Source of the DNA: Bryobacterales bacterium F-183
GTDB lineage: Bacteria > Acidobacteriota > Terriglobia > Bryobacterales > Bryobacteraceae
Length of the DNA stretch: 64,000 nt
Direction: 5' to 3'
Assembly: GCA_016865505.2 (NCBI GenBank)
Contig: AP025252.1
Coordinates: forward strand, 496,001 to 560,000
Below the pieces are notes generated by a model. The model was not told the DNA's origin, did not search any database, and saw only the letters and a program-made list of their open reading frames with translations. This document shows, piece after piece, positions 61,525-64,000 of this stretch. Every line of letters begins with the position of its first letter. Position 1 is the first letter of the stretch. Both the position numbers and the translations under genes were made by a program.

Positions 61525-62908
61525 CTGCTGTTACGGGAGCTTGCCGCATCACGGGCAAACGGACTTCAAGACAAGCGCCACCTTCGGCCCGATTGGCCGC
61601 AGAAATCGTACCGCCATGCTGCGTGATGATGCCTTCTGCCACCGTCAATCCTAATCCCGTACCTTTGGAATCCAGGCGCGTGGTGACAAAGGCGTCAAAG
61701 ATGTCGGGCAGCACTTCCGGCGGAATGCCGCTGCCGTTGTCTTCGAATCGAATGGACGTCTGCCATTCGCCAAAGCCACGCACCGCTTCCGATTTTACTT
61801 CGATCTTGCCGGACCCCGGTTCCACCGCGTTCAGCGCGTTGCGTAGCAGATTCACGAACACTTGAATCAGCCTGTCCGCATTGCCCGTCACGCGAGCATC
61901 CACCGCAACGCTGTTGGTGAAGCTCACTTCACTGGCCTTCTCGTCGATGGCCACCAGGTGCCAAGCCTCATCGATGAGCGGCGCAAGATGCAAGGTTTCC
62001 AACTCTTCGCGGCGCGCCTTGGCAAAGTCCAGAAGACTCTCGCTGATCTTGCGAAGGCGCTCGGTCACGCGCTTCATGCGAGCCAGGCGGCCATGCGCCG
62101 GAGACTCTATTGGCGCTGTCTCCAGCATCTTTTCAATGGACCCGTGCAGCACAGCAAGCGGCGTATTCATCTCATGCGCGACAGAGGCGCTCATCAGGCC
62201 GAGACTTGCCAGACGGTCCTGCATTTCGAGCATCTGGTTCTTATGCCGCAGGTCATCTTCGCGGCCTCTCAGTTCCGCCACCGTCGCGTTGCGCGACCGC
62301 ATGATCTGCCCGATCTCATCGCCGGGAATCGCATCATCCGGGATCATTTCGCGGGCGCGATCGCCACGCTGTGTCGCGTCGTCAGCATCGAGCATCCGCT
62401 GGATTGGCGTGTACACATAGAGCGGCATGATGAGCAGCTCCAACGTCAGCACAGCCAATAAATACAGGCCTCCGAGCACCAGGAACAGCGCGATCTCCGC
62501 ACGTTGGACCGAGTCACTGTAGATGATGTCGGGGATGGTGAGGCGACGGTAGAGTTCGCGCCGGGGGTCGCGCGCAAAGATGTAGCGGGACTTGGCCGGA
62601 TCCTTCCAAACACCGGCCGGGTTTGACTGCAGAAACGCCCGCGCCTCGTCCGGCAGACTTACGATTGCGGCGGTGCCTTCGCGATAGTCGTAACTTTCCA
62701 GCCCTTCTACGCTCGTCAGCGGCAACTGCAGTTGGAACACCTGCGTAATGATTCGCAATTCCCGTTCGCGCGCATCGGCCACCTGTTGTTTGTACTGCGG
62801 GATGAGCGAGAAGTACGCTGCCGCGCTCAACACCAGAAAGAACAGGTTGTGCAGCACCATCAGCTTGGGCCGCACGCGGAGGTCGCCGAAGGTCTTGCGG
62901 ATGGACAT
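61508..62908 (-). CDS. Membrane sensor histidine kinase
   Basis: 466 residues. TM1 about 17-37 and TM2 about 139-165 enclose a periplasmic sensor of ~100 residues; a HAMP-like stretch follows (VYTPIQRMLDADD). The H-box is SVAHEMNTPL with His245. The ATPase domain has NLLRNALNAVEP (N box), FEDNGSGIPPE (G1), TKGTGLGL-type SKGTGLGLTVAEGI (G2). Its start overlaps the stop of uvrB by one base (TGATG). Signal unknown; co-transcription with uvrB hints at envelope or damage stress, as inference. Confidence 0.94.
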   Translation of the reverse strand: MSIRKTFGDLRVRPKLMVLHNLFFLVLSAAAYFSLIPQYKQQVADARERELRIITQVFQLQLPLTSVEGLESYDYREGTAAIVSLPDEARAFLQSNPAGVWKDPAKSRYIFARDPRRELYRRLTIPDIIYSDSVQRAEIALFLVLGGLYLLAVLTLELLIMPLYVYTPIQRMLDADDATQRGDRAREMIPDDAIPGDEIGQIMRSRNATVAELRGREDDLRHKNQMLEMQDRLASLGLMSASVAHEMNTPLAVLHGSIEKMLETAPIESPAHGRLARMKRVTERLRKISESLLDFAKARREELETLHLAPLIDEAWHLVAIDEKASEVSFTNSVAVDARVTGNADRLIQVFVNLLRNALNAVEPGSGKIEVKSEAVRGFGEWQTSIRFEDNGSGIPPEVLPDIFDAFVTTRLDSKGTGLGLTVAEGIITQHGGTISAANRAEGGACLEVRLPVMRQAPVTAGAARG

Positions 62909-64000
62909 CAGGCAGAGGCTTCCGTCGATGGTGGCGGCTCCATCAAGGCCAGTTGCTTGGCCTTGAGATCTTTCAACCGGTCGCGGAACTGCGCCGCCTT
63001 TTCGAACTCAAAGTTCTTGGCAGCCTCACGCATGCGGGTTTCCAGTTCGCTGATGAGTTGCAGGCGCTGTTCCGGCGTGAGCTCGACTTCCGACGATTCC
63101 GTCTCGTCTTCGAGCGGAATGTCCATGTAGTCGCTTTCGGCAACCGCCACCAAAGTCGCGTCGATGGACTTCACAATCGACTGCGGCGTGATGCCGTGTT
63201 CCTGGTTGTACGCTTCCTGAATCACACGTCGGCGCTTGGTTTCGTCGAGCGCACGCTGCATGCTGTCGGTGATCACGTCGGCGTACAGGATCGCGATGCC
63301 GTTGACGTTACGCGCGGCGCGTCCGATGGTCTGAATCAGCGACCCAGCAGAGCGCAAAAAGCCTTCTTTATCGGCATCGAGGATCGCCACCAGCGACACT
63401 TCCGGCAGGTCCAAACCCTCGCGCAAAAGGTTGACGCCGATGAGCGCGTCGTAGATACCCTTGCGAAGATCGCGCAGGATCTTGATGCGGTCCAGCGTGC
63501 TGACCTCCGAGTGCAGATACGCGCACTTGATGCCCGCTTCCGTGTAAAAACCGGCCAAATCCTCCGACATGCGCTTGGTAAGCGTGGTCACCAGCACGCG
63601 CTCGTTGCGTTCGATGCGCTTGCGGATCTCGCCCAGCAGGTCGTCCACTTGGCCTTTGATGGGGCGGATGTCGACGATGGGATCCACAAGACCGGTGGGA
63701 CGAATGATCTGTTCGACCACTTCGCCACTGGTCTTGGTGAGCTCGTACGGACCCGGTGTCGCAGAGACGTACACCACCTGATTCACGCGGTTTTCGAACT
63801 CTTCAAACGTGAGTGGGCGATTGTCGAGCGCGCTTGGCAAGCGGAATCCAAACTCCACCAGGTTGACCTTGCGGCTACGGTCACCGTGGTACATGCCGCC
63901 GATCTGTGGCGTCGTGACGTGCGATTCATCGATGAACAGCAGCGCGTCGTGCGGCAGATAGTCGAGCAAGGTCGGCGGCGCTTCACCCGGCAAACGGCCC
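62908..64000 (-). CDS. uvrB: Excinuclease ABC subunit UvrB, C-terminal part
   Basis: About 363 residues are visible; the gene continues beyond the window end. Helicase motif II region [31 protein letters not shown], then EALGI-type [33 protein letters not shown], and motif [15 protein letters not shown] domain ends the protein ([20 protein letters not shown]), which binds UvrC. It works with UvrA and UvrC in nucleotide excision repair. Confidence 0.97.
   Translation of the reverse strand, partial: GRLPGEAPPTLLDYLPHDALLFIDESHVTTPQIGGMYHGDRSRKVNLVEFGFRLPSALDNRPLTFEEFENRVNQVVYVSATPGPYELTKTSGEVVEQIIRPTGLVDPIVDIRPIKGQVDDLLGEIRKRIERNERVLVTTLTKRMSEDLAGFYTEAGIKCAYLHSEVSTLDRIKILRDLRKGIYDALIGVNLLREGLDLPEVSLVAILDADKEGFLRSAGSLIQTIGRAARNVNGIAILYADVITDSMQRALDETKRRRVIQEAYNQEHGITPQSIVKSIDATLVAVAESDYMDIPLEDETESSEVELTPEQRLQLISELETRMREAAKNFEFEKAAQFRDRLKDLKAKQLALMEPPPSTEASA

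Overview
The window is a high-GC, gene-dense bacterial chromosome segment with no gene-free stretch above 300 bases. The gene families point to Acidobacteriota, most likely a Solibacter/Bryobacter-type lineage. The indicators are a PadR regulator followed by an ADOP-type duplicated permease, a giant secreted protein of repeated BACON/Ig-like modules, TolB-propeller-amidohydrolase fusions, DUF1080 and sialidase-like secreted enzymes, a PEP-CTERM-like protein and many Tat-type signal peptides. The placement is inference; no rRNA is present. A recurring trait is a TANNNT box 6-10 nt before the start codon with no Shine-Dalgarno sequence, which suggests many leaderless mRNAs.

Layout: 0-9 kb holds the end of an S9 peptidase, tRNA-Cys, a HicBA toxin-antitoxin pair, a lipid kinase, PadR-ADOP, nadA-moaA and an AlbA_2/HATPase regulator with an operator-like repeat cluster at its promoter. 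From 9 to 20 kb lie a HEAT protein, the giant repeat protein with a terminator, an ECF sigma/anti-sigma-like pair, a thiol peroxidase-like protein, a penicillin-acylase homologue, a ricin-type lectin, a PEP-CTERM-like protein, a DUF2239 gene with a twin operator over its promoter, and ohr. speA follows at 20.3 kb.

From 22.2 to 27.9 kb, four co-directional genes form the most interesting block: a protein with an internally duplicated module, a peptidoglycan-binding-like adaptor, a 748-aa protein ending in a metzincin-like protease domain, and an unknown partner. The architecture resembles accessory/effector loci of contractile injection systems (T6SS or eCIS). An orphan Hcp-like tube protein lies at 56.8 kb; no sheath, baseplate or ATPase gene is present in the window.

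From 28 to 48 kb there is a zinc-ribbon/pseudo-receiver protein, nitroreductase, a lone PD-(D/E)XK-type protein, an enolase-superfamily enzyme, an EAL phosphodiesterase, several secreted hydrolases (two neighbours broken by single-base frameshifts), a PIN/DUF104 toxin-antitoxin pair, an Ldh-PfkB pair, and an exported methyltransferase-esterase pair. From 48 to 64 kb there is a berberine-bridge-type FAD oxidase, two NTR/TIMP-like secreted proteins, Tat translocase genes with a truncated second TatC, SDR plus Hcp, a sialidase-redoxin fusion, ruvX-mltG, and a minus-strand run of uvrB, histidine kinase, REC-XRE regulator and rRNA pseudouridine synthase.
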